Assembly (NCBI GenBank): GCA_030530485.1
Contig: JAUMUX010000001.1
Location: forward strand, 123,566 to 187,565
Direction: 5' to 3'
DNA from: a bacterium
GTDB taxonomy: Bacteria; Patescibacteriota; Saccharimonadia; Saccharimonadales; Saccharimonadaceae
DNA length: 64,000 bases
Each line of letters starts with the position of its first letter. Within the stretch, counting starts at the first letter, position 1. The notes beneath the pieces are model-generated. The model saw only the letters and a program-made list of their open reading frames with translations. It did no database searches and was not told where the DNA came from. The position numbers and the translations under genes are program-made. Shown here piece after piece: positions 1 through 8,259 of the stretch.

Positions 1-1048
1 CGAGTTCGTTATTATAAGAATTTTCGAATTTTTCCCAAGTAAAATCGCCGTCGTCTTGAGTTGGGATATGGCGCGAGAAATAATAGCGAAACGCGTCGAG
101 GCTGTAATTTTCGATAATCTCAATCGGGTCAACCACGTTGCCAATCGACTTACTCATCTTCACACCGCCGCTTGAAATATGCCCGTGCACGAGGAGCGTT
201 TTAGGCAACGGCAATTCCAGCCCCATCAACATCGCAGGCCAAATTCCTGCGTGAAAACGCAAAATATCTTTGCCAATCACCTGAATATCCGCTGGCCAAT
301 AATCCGCCCAGCCCTCAACATCTGGATAACCGATAACCGTCAAATAATTTGCGAGCGCGTCAATCCAGACATACATCACTTGCTCGGGGTCGCCAGGCAC
401 TGGCACGCCCCAACTCAAATTTTTGCGTGGGCGCGAAATCGAAACGTCTTCCAAGCCGTTATTCAAGAAATTCAAAAACTCTTTTTTGCGATATTCTGGC
501 ACGATTTTCATACGGTCGGATTCAATCGCCTCAATAATTCGCGGTGTAAATTCTGAAATGCGCAAATAATAATTCTCTTCCGAAATTCTTTCAAAAGGCT
601 TTTGGTGATTTGGGCAAATTCCGTGAAATTCGGTTACTTCTTTTTCGGTATAAAAACTTTCGCAACCCGAACAATACCAGCCTTCGTAATTATTTTTATA
701 AATATACGGCTGAAGTTTCATCCAGATGTATTGCGAAGCGCCCACGTGGTGCGAATCTGTAGTGCGCACAAAATCGGTATAAGTTGCCTTCATTTTGTCC
801 ATTAAATTTTTGAAATTTAGCACCGTGCCGTCAACATATTCTTGCGGATTCAAACCGTTTTCGGCGGCTTTTTCGGCGATTTTATTGCCGTGCTCATCTG
901 TGCCAACTTGAAAACGAACCTCATTGCCGAGTTGTTTTTGCCAGCGCGCCCAAATATCCGCCAAGAGATAATCCAGCGCATTTCCGATGTGCGGCGAAGC
1001 GTTTGCATAAGGAATCGCCGTTGTGATATAAAGTTTTTTCTTCGTCAT
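1..1048 (-). CDS. metG: Methionyl-tRNA synthetase, C-terminus outside window
   Basis: Class I aminoacyl-tRNA synthetase that charges tRNA-Met in the cytosol. The visible part is 349 codons from an ATG at 1048; the C-terminal end lies beyond the window edge. The HIGH signature reads HIGN near residue 20, a zinc-knuckle CSGC lies near residue 124 and the KMSKS loop is exact near residue 296. A -10-like TATAAT (minus strand, 1059-1064) stands ten bases before the start, so the leader is very short. The next minus-strand gene, rsmA, ends upstream at 2002, so metG probably has its own promoter. Confidence 0.95.
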   Translation of the reverse strand, partial: MTKKKLYITTAIPYANASPHIGNALDYLLADIWARWQKQLGNEVRFQVGTDEHGNKIAEKAAENGLNPQEYVDGTVLNFKNLMDKMKATYTDFVRTTDSHHVGASQYIWMKLQPYIYKNNYEGWYCSGCESFYTEKEVTEFHGICPNHQKPFERISEENYYLRISEFTPRIIEAIESDRMKIVPEYRKKEFLNFLNNGLEDVSISRPRKNLSWGVPVPGDPEQVMYVWIDALANYLTVIGYPDVEGWADYWPADIQVIGKDILRFHAGIWPAMLMGLELPLPKTLLVHGHISSGGVKMSKSIGNVVDPIEIIENYSLDAFRYYFSRHIPTQDDGDFTWEKFENSYNNEL

Positions 1049-1129
1049 ATTGCTTATAATTATAACATATTCTCTTGAAAATAAAAACCAAAATTCGCCG
1101 TGGATTTTGGCGAAAATTCGAAAGGTTGG

Positions 1130-2002
1130 CTATTTTTCGAAAAAGGCTTTTGCCAGATTCAGCCAGTTCGAAATCGATAAATCTTGGGCACGTAAATCGG
1201 GCGAGATTTCGCAACTTGCCAGAAGCTCGGCGGTTTGCTCTTTCGAAATCGCCAAATTCGCGCTGAGGCTTTTCGAAATTTTCTTGCGTTTGGCGCCGAA
1301 GCCTGCTTTGATAATTCGAAAGAGTTGATTTTCAGAAATTTCAGTATTTTGAGCGCGGTTAAATTCTTCGAGCAGATTAAGCTCGCGCGTGCGCAAAATC
1401 ACCACTTGCGAATCAACTTTTGGCGGCGGCGTGAAAAATTCGCGCGGCACGATTTGCCCGAGTTCAGCGTGCGCGTAAATCTGAGCGGCAATCGCCAAAA
1501 TGCTCATTTCGCCCTGCTCGGCGCAAATTCGCTCGGCAACTTCTTTTTGCACCAAAAGCGCCGCCACGCTCGGTTTATCTTGGCTGGTCAATAATTTTTC
1601 AACGATTTTTGAGGTGATGTAATACGGCACATTCGCGGCAACTTTATAATTTTTGGGCAATTTCGAAAGGTCGAATTCGAGAAAATCAACATTTCGAACG
1701 GTTAAATTTTTGCCCGGAAATTGGGCGGGTAGCTTGCTGGCTAAATTTTCGTCAAATTCAACCGAAAGCACCTCGCCATTTTTGCCCGCAAATTTCAAAA
1801 GCGAAGAAGTCAGTGTGCCCAGCCCAGGTCCGATTTCGAGCACAAAATCGCCGTTTTCGATTTCGGCTTCACGGGCGATTTGGTCTAAAATATCGCGGTC
1901 GCGCAACCAGTGCTGACCGAGCGATTTATTCGGGCCTTTCGAATTTGATTTCGCCTTTTTCGAAAACTTTTTTTGTGATTTTTGTCCAAAATTCGAAGCC
2001 AT
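1130..2002 (-). CDS. rsmA: 16S rRNA dimethyladenosine transferase RsmA (KsgA)
   Basis: Dimethylates the two adjacent adenines in the loop of 16S rRNA helix 45 during small-subunit assembly. Rossmann SAM-binding motif with GPG at residues 58-60 and the catalytic motif IV NVPYYIT at 124-130 are typical of KsgA, and the length (290 residues) fits. The first 27 residues are a lysine-rich extension. The start at 2002 is chosen because ATG overlaps the stop of the upstream lytic-enzyme gene as TAATG, a coupled pair; longer starts would run inside that gene. A second, Erm-like paralogue lies at 8260-9009. Confidence 0.93.
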   Translation of the reverse strand: MASNFGQKSQKKFSKKAKSNSKGPNKSLGQHWLRDRDILDQIAREAEIENGDFVLEIGPGLGTLTSSLLKFAGKNGEVLSVEFDENLASKLPAQFPGKNLTVRNVDFLEFDLSKLPKNYKVAANVPYYITSKIVEKLLTSQDKPSVAALLVQKEVAERICAEQGEMSILAIAAQIYAHAELGQIVPREFFTPPPKVDSQVVILRTRELNLLEEFNRAQNTEISENQLFRIIKAGFGAKRKKISKSLSANLAISKEQTAELLASCEISPDLRAQDLSISNWLNLAKAFFEK

Positions 2003-3195
2003 TACCACCAGCCTTGCCTTTGCCACGCGTTGTAGGCTTGCTCCCAGGTGCCGTAGCGGGTGCGATAAATATTTGCCGAGCGTAACTGACAGATTGGGTC
2101 GTTGAGTGATTCGCCCGAGCAGCCGTGGCTCGCCAAGGTTGAAATTGAAGTTTGATAAAGTCCGTAATATCGGCCGTTTGTGGCGGTTGGGCGCCAAGTT
2201 GATTCTTTGGTGATGATGAAATTCACGTATCCGAAGTCGCTTTCGGAAATTCCCGCCGCGCGCATCCAATCTTCGTGCGAACCCGCAGGTAGGTTTACTT
2301 TCGTGCCGACCACCCGTACTTCTTTAACGGGCGCTTTGGTTTGCACTTCTGAAATTACCGAGCGCGAAACTTCCACGCCGTTTTGCATTTCGATTTCATA
2401 AACAACCGTTTTTGCGCCGTTTTCACCCTTTTGGCGCACTTCGTTATAAGTTGAATTTTTGCTCGAATCTTGGATTTTTTCGGTTTCGAAAGTGATTTCT
2501 TCATCGACCGTAATCGTTTGCTTACCGTTGCGCCAAATTTCGAAATAAGTTCCTTCGCTAATTTTGGTATTTAAGGCAACCGAAAGCTGGTCATTTTCGC
2601 CAAGCTTGATGTTTTTTTCCGCCAAAAAATCCGCCACTGTTTCAGCCTGCGTGCGCAAATTTTCCTCTTTGCCGAAAAGTTTAACTTTGATATTTTTTGC
2701 TCGCTTGACCGTAAGCACTGTCACTGCGCCATCTTCGAGGATATTTTGTGAAGGCGCGCTTGAAATCACATCTTCGTCGAAAATCTTCAGCCCAGCCGCT
2801 TCGGCGATTTTTTTCGAAGTTTTGGCGGCGGTCATCACCTTGGTGCGCGTTTCGCCGTCGGCAATCACGTAAGGGTTCGCGCGGTAAATATTCACGTTAT
2901 AATCAGTGTCGGTGAGTTCTTCATTCAGGCTTGGTTCCACGCTATCGTTTGCGCCAATTTCGATATTTTGCTCTTTTAGTGCTTCTCGAATAGTGGTGGC
3001 GTCGGTTTTGAAAGAAATTCGCTTGCTATTTTCGAAAACGGTCAAAACTTTTGCGCCTTCACCAGTGGCTTCGGCGGGCTTCAAAGATTGCGCCAGAAGG
3101 ATTCCGCCAAAAGCCAAAGCTAAAAAGCTAAAAGCGCCAACAATTTTTTGTTTTCGTTTTGATTTGGTAGGATATTGAATAATTTTCCCAAACAT
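2002..3195 (-). CDS. Rpf/YabE-like cell-wall lytic protein with DUF348 and G5 domains
   Basis: Predicted secreted peptidoglycan-lytic enzyme of 397 residues. One N-terminal hydrophobic segment (about 17-39) acts as signal or anchor. It is followed by DUF348 modules, a G5 domain (about 215-305) and a C-terminal lysozyme/transglycosylase-like domain (309-397) with the likely catalytic Glu331 in TKEST and two cysteines that could form a disulfide. The architecture resembles actinobacterial resuscitation-promoting factors and Bacillus YabE. Start at 3195 is preferred to the longer frame from 3249, since the latter would begin within the upstream terminator hairpin. It is the first gene of a transcript with rsmA and sits behind a structured leader (3260-3405), so expression is probably controlled by premature termination. 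Confidence 0.85.
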   Translation of the reverse strand: MFGKIIQYPTKSKRKQKIVGAFSFLALAFGGILLAQSLKPAEATGEGAKVLTVFENSKRISFKTDATTIREALKEQNIEIGANDSVEPSLNEELTDTDYNVNIYRANPYVIADGETRTKVMTAAKTSKKIAEAAGLKIFDEDVISSAPSQNILEDGAVTVLTVKRAKNIKVKLFGKEENLRTQAETVADFLAEKNIKLGENDQLSVALNTKISEGTYFEIWRNGKQTITVDEEITFETEKIQDSSKNSTYNEVRQKGENGAKTVVYEIEMQNGVEVSRSVISEVQTKAPVKEVRVVGTKVNLPAGSHEDWMRAAGISESDFGYVNFIITKESTWRPTATNGRYYGLYQTSISTLASHGCSGESLNDPICQLRSANIYRTRYGTWEQAYNAWQRQGWW

Positions 3196-3234
3196 TATTA
3201 TATCTATATTAGCATAAAAGAAATTGAAATTCAA

Positions 3235-3259
3235 ATTAAAAACCGCCAAATTTGGCGGT
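3235..3259 (-). terminator. Intrinsic terminator inside the leader of the lytic-enzyme gene
   Basis: A perfect 18-base palindrome (3242-3259, stem ACCGCC plus AT core) is followed on the minus strand by five T. It lies between the promoter at 3412-3440 and the start codon at 3195, with no gene ending just before it, so it is an attenuator rather than the end of an operon. Confidence 0.75.
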
Positions 3260-3405
3260 GTATAGGCTCTGCGAGAGTCTTAGGCAAAAATATCACTAAT
3301 TTAATTTTAAGGAGGTTTCCCTTTTACCTATCTCTCCGCTCTCGCTATCCTTTTATAGAAAGAGGTTTAAAGGTTTGTGAGAAAAATACTTAAATAACAC
3401 AAACC
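3260..3405 (-). ncRNA. Structured 5' leader, possible riboswitch of unknown class
   Basis: Transcript leader predicted from the promoter at 3412-3440 to the attenuator at 3242-3259. A seven-base pair GCGAGAG/CTCTCGC joins 3339-3345 to 3271-3277 across 61 bases, and a competing short hairpin (CTCT/AGAG, 3267-3277) uses the same bases, as expected of a switch. An inner AGGT/ACCT stem lies in the enclosed loop. I could not match it to a known class by eye. Cyclic di-AMP riboswitches control rpf genes in actinobacteria, but I do not see their conserved core. Confidence 0.55.
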
Positions 3406-3411
3406 ACTATT

Positions 3412-3440
3412 ATTGTATAATAATTTTTCTAAAAAGTCAA
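3412..3440 (-). promoter_or_regulatory. Promoter of the lytic-enzyme/rsmA transcript
   Basis: TTGACT (3435-3440) and TACAAT (3412-3417) with a 17-base spacer on the minus strand. Transcription would start near 3405, giving a leader of about 210 bases, unlike the leaderless promoters common elsewhere in the window. Confidence 0.75.
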
Positions 3441-3458
3441 TACTTTTAGAGCAAAAAA

Positions 3459-5633
3459 TTAAACTTTTTCCAACCGAGCATATTCGGCGTTGAGTTTGCG
3501 CCGTTTGCCGCCCGCGAATTCGATTTCCAGCGCCGCGCCATCAATTTCGCGAATCACGCCCACACCAAACACTGGCGAGCGCACCTTTTCGCCCACTTTT
3601 ACTGCCACGGATTCACCATAAAAATCATCAAAATCTTCACTCGAAAATTCTTGGTCAAAACCGTCGAATTCGTCGTGGATATTTTCGAAATCGCTATACG
3701 TCCCCCAATTCAAACCGAAGGCACTTTTCTTTTCTGGAATTTCCAAGCCTGCATCGGTGATAAATCGGCTCGGGCTGGCATAATTTCGCTGACCAAAAGT
3801 TGCCCGCGAATCGGCAAAGCTCAAAATCAATTCTTCACGCGCGCGCGTCATCCCTACATAACAGAGGCGGCGCTCTTCTTCAAGCTCGCTTTGGTTGCTA
3901 TCAAAAACGCGCGAATGTGGGAAAAGCCCTTCTTCCATCCCTGCGATAAAAACGACGGGAAATTCCAAACCTTTGGTGGCGTGAAGCGTCATCAAAGAAA
4001 CTTGGTCGTCGCTTTCGAGGTCGTTTGAACTCATCAGCGCGGCGTTTTCGAGAAAACTCGCCAAATCCGCATAAATTCGCGTGTCGGAAATCAATTCGCC
4101 AATATTTTCTTCTTTATCTTGCTGCTCGGCGTCGGGCAGTTTTTCGAAATATTTATAATTTGTGCGCTCCACAATTCGCTCTAAAATTTCGGCAGGACTT
4201 TCCGAATTTTCAGCTAAAATTTGCACTTCACGCAAGATTTCGCCAAGCTGTTTAAGGGAATTTCGCGCTCGGGTTTGCATTGTCGAAAGCCCGTCAATCG
4301 CTAAAAGTGAAGAAATTAAATCCAGCCCGTTTTGCGCTTGCCAATCAAGAAATTTTGCCAAACTCACCGCGCCCACGCCCCGCGCTGGCACGTTTGCGAT
4401 GCGCTCAAAAGCCACGCGGTCGAGCGGATTGTAAATCACGCGCAAATAAGCCAGCAAATCTTTTGAAGTTTTGCGGTCGTAAAAGCGAGTTCCGCCAAAA
4501 ATCTGATAATCCACGCCCAGATGACGCAAGGCTTCCTCCAGCGCGCGCGATTGCGAATTGGTGCGATAAAGAATTGCAAAATCGGCATAATTGCGTAAGC
4601 CCAAATTTTTCGCGCTCAAAATTTTCGAAGCGATTTTTGCCGCCTCCTCTTGCTCGTCGCGCGAATTTTGCACTTTCACTGGCTCGCCCGCCCCAAGCTC
4701 GGTGAAGAGTTTTTTCTCGCTGCGCACTTCATTTTTCATAATCACATTATGCGCGGCGTTCAAAATATTTTCGGTTGAGCGATAATTTTGCTCCAATTTT
4801 ACCACTTTTGCACCTTCGAAATCGCGTTCGAAATTCAAAATATTAGTAAAATCCGCCCCGCGCCAAGAATAAATACTTTGCCAATCGTCGCCAACCACGC
4901 AAATATTGCCCTGCTCATTCACCATCATTTTGACGATGGCGTATTGAGCGTCGTTGGTGTCCTGATATTCATCAATCAAAATATGCTGAAATCTACGCTG
5001 AAAGAACTCCCGCGTTTCGGGGTTGTGGCGCAAAAGGCGCACGGTTTCGGTGAGCAAATCGTCGAAATCAAGCGCGTTGGCTTTTTGCCGCTCGGCTTCA
5101 TATTTTTCGAAAACCTCCGCCACTCGCTGTTCGAAACCCCAATTGGCGCTTTTCGAAAATTCCTCGGCGGTTTGCAGCTGATTTTTGGCGTTCGAAATCG
5201 CACTCGAAACACTTTGCGGCTTGAGATTTTTCGGGTCAAAGCCCAAATCGCGGATAATTTTTTTAATCAAAGCACGGCGGTCGTCTTCATCATAAATCAC
5301 AAAATTCGGCGCCACGCCAATTCGCTCGCCTTTTAAGCGCAAAATTCGCACACAAATTCCGTGAAAAGTTCCCATCCACGGCATAAAAAAACGGTCGTTG
5401 GCGTTTCGCCCCAGCATTTCCGCCAGCCGCTCGCGCATTTCCTTCGCCGCTTTATTGGTAAAAGTTACCGCCAAAATCGCCTCGCTCGGCACGCCTTGCT
5501 CAATCAAAAACGCAATGCGGTGCGTGAGAGTTTTCGTTTTGCCACTACCCGCGCCAGCCAAAACCAACATCGGTCCGTCGCCATTTTGCACCACTTCCGC
5601 CTGCGCGCTATTTAATCCGCTTAGAATATTCAT
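3459..5633 (-). CDS. pcrA: UvrD/PcrA-type superfamily 1 DNA helicase
   Basis: ATP-dependent 3'-5' DNA helicase for excision repair and clearing of replication blocks. Motif Q/I is clear (Walker A GAGSGKT, residues 27-33), motif II is DEYQDTN, and later motifs include GLEFPVVF, VGMTRARE and the C-terminal Tudor-like tail of PcrA. At 724 residues it is of normal length. The start at 5633 follows a TATAAT by six bases (minus strand), suggesting a leaderless mRNA; longer frames would begin upstream of this promoter. It is divergent from the unknown gene at 5715. Confidence 0.93.
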   Translation of the reverse strand: MNILSGLNSAQAEVVQNGDGPMLVLAGAGSGKTKTLTHRIAFLIEQGVPSEAILAVTFTNKAAKEMRERLAEMLGRNANDRFFMPWMGTFHGICVRILRLKGERIGVAPNFVIYDEDDRRALIKKIIRDLGFDPKNLKPQSVSSAISNAKNQLQTAEEFSKSANWGFEQRVAEVFEKYEAERQKANALDFDDLLTETVRLLRHNPETREFFQRRFQHILIDEYQDTNDAQYAIVKMMVNEQGNICVVGDDWQSIYSWRGADFTNILNFERDFEGAKVVKLEQNYRSTENILNAAHNVIMKNEVRSEKKLFTELGAGEPVKVQNSRDEQEEAAKIASKILSAKNLGLRNYADFAILYRTNSQSRALEEALRHLGVDYQIFGGTRFYDRKTSKDLLAYLRVIYNPLDRVAFERIANVPARGVGAVSLAKFLDWQAQNGLDLISSLLAIDGLSTMQTRARNSLKQLGEILREVQILAENSESPAEILERIVERTNYKYFEKLPDAEQQDKEENIGELISDTRIYADLASFLENAALMSSNDLESDDQVSLMTLHATKGLEFPVVFIAGMEEGLFPHSRVFDSNQSELEEERRLCYVGMTRAREELILSFADSRATFGQRNYASPSRFITDAGLEIPEKKSAFGLNWGTYSDFENIHDEFDGFDQEFSSEDFDDFYGESVAVKVGEKVRSPVFGVGVIREIDGAALEIEFAGGKRRKLNAEYARLEKV

Positions 5634-5702
5634 TATATTATTATAACAAATCTGCGGCGGTTTTTCGAATTTTAAAAGCTTTTTTTCTTGGCTGAAATTT
5701 GC

Positions 5703-5708
5703 TATAAT
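5703..5708 (+). promoter_or_regulatory. Leaderless-type -10 element
   Basis: TATAAT ends six bases before the ATG at 5715, which places the transcription start on or next to the start codon. Other genes in this window show the same geometry. Confidence 0.7.
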
Positions 5709-5714
5709 TTGAGT

Positions 5715-6194
5715 ATGAATAACACCTACACCGACCAAAATCTTGAAGATTTTATTCAAAAATATTTCGCGGTTAAACTAAATTTTGCCGAAATTATCGC
5801 GCGCGATTTGCCCGTGAGTCTTTCCAGCGAAGCCCTGATTTTTCGCGCCAAAAATAACAAACTCTATGCTTTTATCTCTGGCGAAACCCGTCTCACGCTG
5901 GGCGATGTTTCGAAAACGCTTTCGAAAATGAACATCAAGCCTTCGAGATTCTTCCCACCCAACGGCTATGAAAATTACTTCTCCGACCGCGCCAAGGTTT
6001 TGTTTTTAGAGGTGTTCCCTTATCGCAAAGAAATCGTGGAAGACGACCTGCGCTTTTACAAAACGCGCGTGCTTTACAACCCTGCTTTGGTCGAAATCGC
6101 CGAGATTAAAAACGGCGAAATCAAGTGCTATTCTTCGGATTCTGTGGGCACTTGGCGAGTGGCAAAACGGCTGAGCTATCGCAGTATCATCTGA
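5715..6194 (+). CDS. Hypothetical protein, 159 residues
   Basis: I do not recognise the family. It is a soluble, mixed alpha/beta looking protein with no membrane segment, no cysteine cluster and no obvious catalytic motif; a central stretch (RFFPPNGYENYFSDRAKVLF) and a C-terminal half rich in basic and aromatic residues stand out. Codon usage, including TTCGAA, is like the core genes around it. The ATG at 5715 is chosen because TATAAT is six bases upstream. It stands alone between the divergent helicase and a pilin with its own ribosome binding site. Confidence 0.75.
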   Translation: MNNTYTDQNLEDFIQKYFAVKLNFAEIIARDLPVSLSSEALIFRAKNNKLYAFISGETRLTLGDVSKTLSKMNIKPSRFFPPNGYENYFSDRAKVLFLEVFPYRKEIVEDDLRFYKTRVLYNPALVEIAEIKNGEIKCYSSDSVGTWRVAKRLSYRSII

Positions 6195-6324
6195 TAAATA
6201 AAAAAACTTAAAATTTACTGAAAAAAGCCTTGATTTTTTAAAATGCTTGTGCTTTAATAAGGTTATACGGAACTGCCGTAAATAAAAATAGTAACTAACG
6301 TTCATAGAAAGGTGGAAATTTCCA

Positions 6325-6816
6325 ATGAACAAAATTAACACTAAAAAAGGCTTTACAATCATTGAAGTCGTCCTCGTGCTTGCTATCGCAGGTCTAATCT
6401 TCTTGATGGTATTCATCGCTCTTCCAGCGCTACAACGAAACCAACGAGACACACAACGCAAAAACGACCTTAGCCGAATGCAATCAGCGGTTAATAGCTA
6501 CCAAGCTAACAACCGCAATGCTGTGCCAAACGACACTTCAACGATCAACAACTTGTTGTCGGGCTACCTACGAGTTAACGGCGACAAATTCGCTGACCCA
6601 TCAGGAACAGATTACTCAATTACTTTGAAGGCTTCTGGCTCAGCTACAGATACTGCTCAATCAGCTGCCGTAAACGGAAGTTTTGAAGCTGGTAAAATCA
6701 CTTACTGGGTAAATGCAACTTGCCGAGGTGAAAGCGTAGTAGCAAGCACAGGTAACGCAAAAGTTGCTCTTGGTATGCGACTTGAAGGCGGCGGTGTTTA
6801 CTGCTTGAATAACTAA
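6325..6816 (+). CDS. Type IV pilin-like protein (copy 1)
   Basis: Prepilin of 163 residues. A short basic leader ends in KKG, followed by the class III/IV pilin signature FTIIEVVLVLAIAGLIFL, whose Glu5 and hydrophobic helix drive assembly. The cleavage by a prepilin peptidase is expected between Gly9 and Phe10. The globular part ends in a C-terminal Cys pair (ATC and VYC) that could form the D-loop. It has a good ribosome binding site (AAAGGTGG, 6306-6313), a terminator just after the stop, and a codon choice (GCT, CGA, AAC, TCA) unlike neighbouring genes, which suggests high expression. Two relatives lie at 31110 and 48313. No pilus motor genes are in the window. Confidence 0.9.
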   Translation: MNKINTKKGFTIIEVVLVLAIAGLIFLMVFIALPALQRNQRDTQRKNDLSRMQSAVNSYQANNRNAVPNDTSTINNLLSGYLRVNGDKFADPSGTDYSITLKASGSATDTAQSAAVNGSFEAGKITYWVNATCRGESVVASTGNAKVALGMRLEGGGVYCLNN

Positions 6817-6841
6817 TCTTAGTTAGTTAAAATCAGAAAAG

Positions 6842-6860
6842 CTCCCTCTTGGGAGTTTTT
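6842..6860 (+). terminator. Intrinsic terminator of pilin copy 1
   Basis: CTCCC-TCTT-GGGAG hairpin followed by TTTTTCTTTT, 25 bases after the pilin stop. Confidence 0.85.
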
Positions 6861-6896
6861 CTTTTCGCTTAGGGTGCGGTGCGGCGCAAGGCAAAA

Positions 6897-6923
6897 CAAA
6901 ACCAGCCTTTTTTTGGGGCTGGT
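6897..6923 (-). terminator. Intrinsic terminator of the rRNA methyltransferase cluster
   Basis: ACCAGCC/GGCTGGT stem (6901-6907 with 6917-6923) followed on the minus strand by TTTGTTTT, just after the stop codon at 6928. Confidence 0.8.
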
Positions 6924-6927
6924 GGTT

Positions 6928-8244
6928 TTATTTTTTGAGTTCAAGCACGATGAGGTTTTCAATATGTGGCGTGCGCGGAAAGAAATTGTAGCCACGCACA
7001 TAGATTATCTGGTATTTTTCGCTCAAAATTGCCACGTCGCGGGCTTGAGTGGTGGGGTTGCAACTCAAATAAATCACCTTTTCGGGCTCAACTGCCAGAA
7101 TTTTCTCGCAAACTTCGCGGTTCATTCCTGCGCGTGGCGGGTCGACGATTAAATTCGCGCCCTTTTGAATAAATTCCAGCGCTTTTTCGCTTGGCGCCAA
7201 GATTGCTTTTGCGCTTTTTTCACGCCCCAGCTCGGCAATATTGCGTTGCATTTCTGCTACCGCCGCTTGGTTGATTTCCACCAAGGTTAAATCGCCTGCG
7301 CCAATCGTCAGCCCAATCGAACCCACGCCAGAATATAAATCAACCGTGGGCTTTTTAGCGTCAATAAATTTTTGAGCGTCGCGCAAAGCCTGCTCATAAA
7401 CAGGCAAATTTATCTGGAAGAAGCCCTCGGTGGCATAATTAAAATCCACGCCCAGCACACGGTCGCGCAGTTTTTCATCGCCAAAAGTTTGGATTTTTTC
7501 GGTAATTACACTTGCGGGCGATTTCGGGTTCGAAAAAATAATTTCGAAATTTCGAAAACCTAATTTCGCTATTTCAGCTTTCGAAAACGGCTCGAATTGC
7601 TCGTCTTTCACATAAAGTTGCGCCGCAATCTCGCCATTTTGGCTGGCGCGAATCAGCAAAGTTTTTAAATCGCGGCTTTGCGCTTTTCTTGCACGCAAGA
7701 TTTCAAGCACTTTTTGCCCAGCTTGGTTGATTTCTTCCATCGCTAAACTTGTGCCCAAAATGGGAACTTTTCCCTTTCCGCCGCGCCGAAAAAAGGCTAA
7801 ATTTAGCTCGCCGTCATCTTCGTTTTCGGCTGATTTTTCCCACCAAAATGAAAATTCCACCTTATTGCGATATTCAAAAATCTTGCCGTCGGAATAAAAT
7901 TCGTCTTGGTTCTTCAGCTCGATTTTTTCTTGCGCAAAGCTTTCTGCAATCAATTCTTGCTTGGTTTTTTGCTCAAAATCAAAATCGCAAATCTGCCACG
8001 GGCTGGTTGAAAGAAAGCTCGCTGAGTCGCGCGGCTCAATTCTGGCGGGCGAACTCTTGAGAATCTCCGCTGCAAAACCCTCGGCAAAATGCTTTTTGTT
8101 TTTGGTGATTTGAATTTTGGCAACTTCACCCGGCAAAACGCCCCATGCAAAGATTTTTTTACCATTTTCAAGCTCGCCCAAAGCTTGCCCGCCTGGCGTG
8201 ATTTTGCTAAATTTTACCGTTTCGAATTTAATTTTTCGTGCCAT
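6928..8244 (-). CDS. rlmD: TrmA/RlmD-family 23S rRNA (uracil-5)-methyltransferase
   Basis: SAM-dependent RNA m5U methyltransferase, 438 residues. N-terminal TRAM domain (about 5-60), RNA-binding middle, and a C-terminal Rossmann domain with DLYSGVGSIGL, DPPRAG, the catalytic cysteine in LSCNP (about residue 395) and the general-base glutamate in HIEN. Of the cysteines that hold the 4Fe-4S cluster in E. coli RlmD only one is present near residue 86, so the cluster is probably absent, as in the RlmCD type. RlmD versus RlmC/RlmCD specificity cannot be settled from sequence alone. It begins 15 bases after the Erm-like gene and is probably cotranscribed with it. Confidence 0.8.
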   Translation of the reverse strand: MARKIKFETVKFSKITPGGQALGELENGKKIFAWGVLPGEVAKIQITKNKKHFAEGFAAEILKSSPARIEPRDSASFLSTSPWQICDFDFEQKTKQELIAESFAQEKIELKNQDEFYSDGKIFEYRNKVEFSFWWEKSAENEDDGELNLAFFRRGGKGKVPILGTSLAMEEINQAGQKVLEILRARKAQSRDLKTLLIRASQNGEIAAQLYVKDEQFEPFSKAEIAKLGFRNFEIIFSNPKSPASVITEKIQTFGDEKLRDRVLGVDFNYATEGFFQINLPVYEQALRDAQKFIDAKKPTVDLYSGVGSIGLTIGAGDLTLVEINQAAVAEMQRNIAELGREKSAKAILAPSEKALEFIQKGANLIVDPPRAGMNREVCEKILAVEPEKVIYLSCNPTTQARDVAILSEKYQIIYVRGYNFFPRTPHIENLIVLELKK

Positions 8245-8259
8245 AATTCCTCTATTTTA

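Noticed and set aside
3260..3405. Naming the leader a cyclic di-AMP, cobalamin, M-box or glycine riboswitch
   Set aside because: None of the conserved core sequences could be recognised by eye; only the architecture supports a switch.
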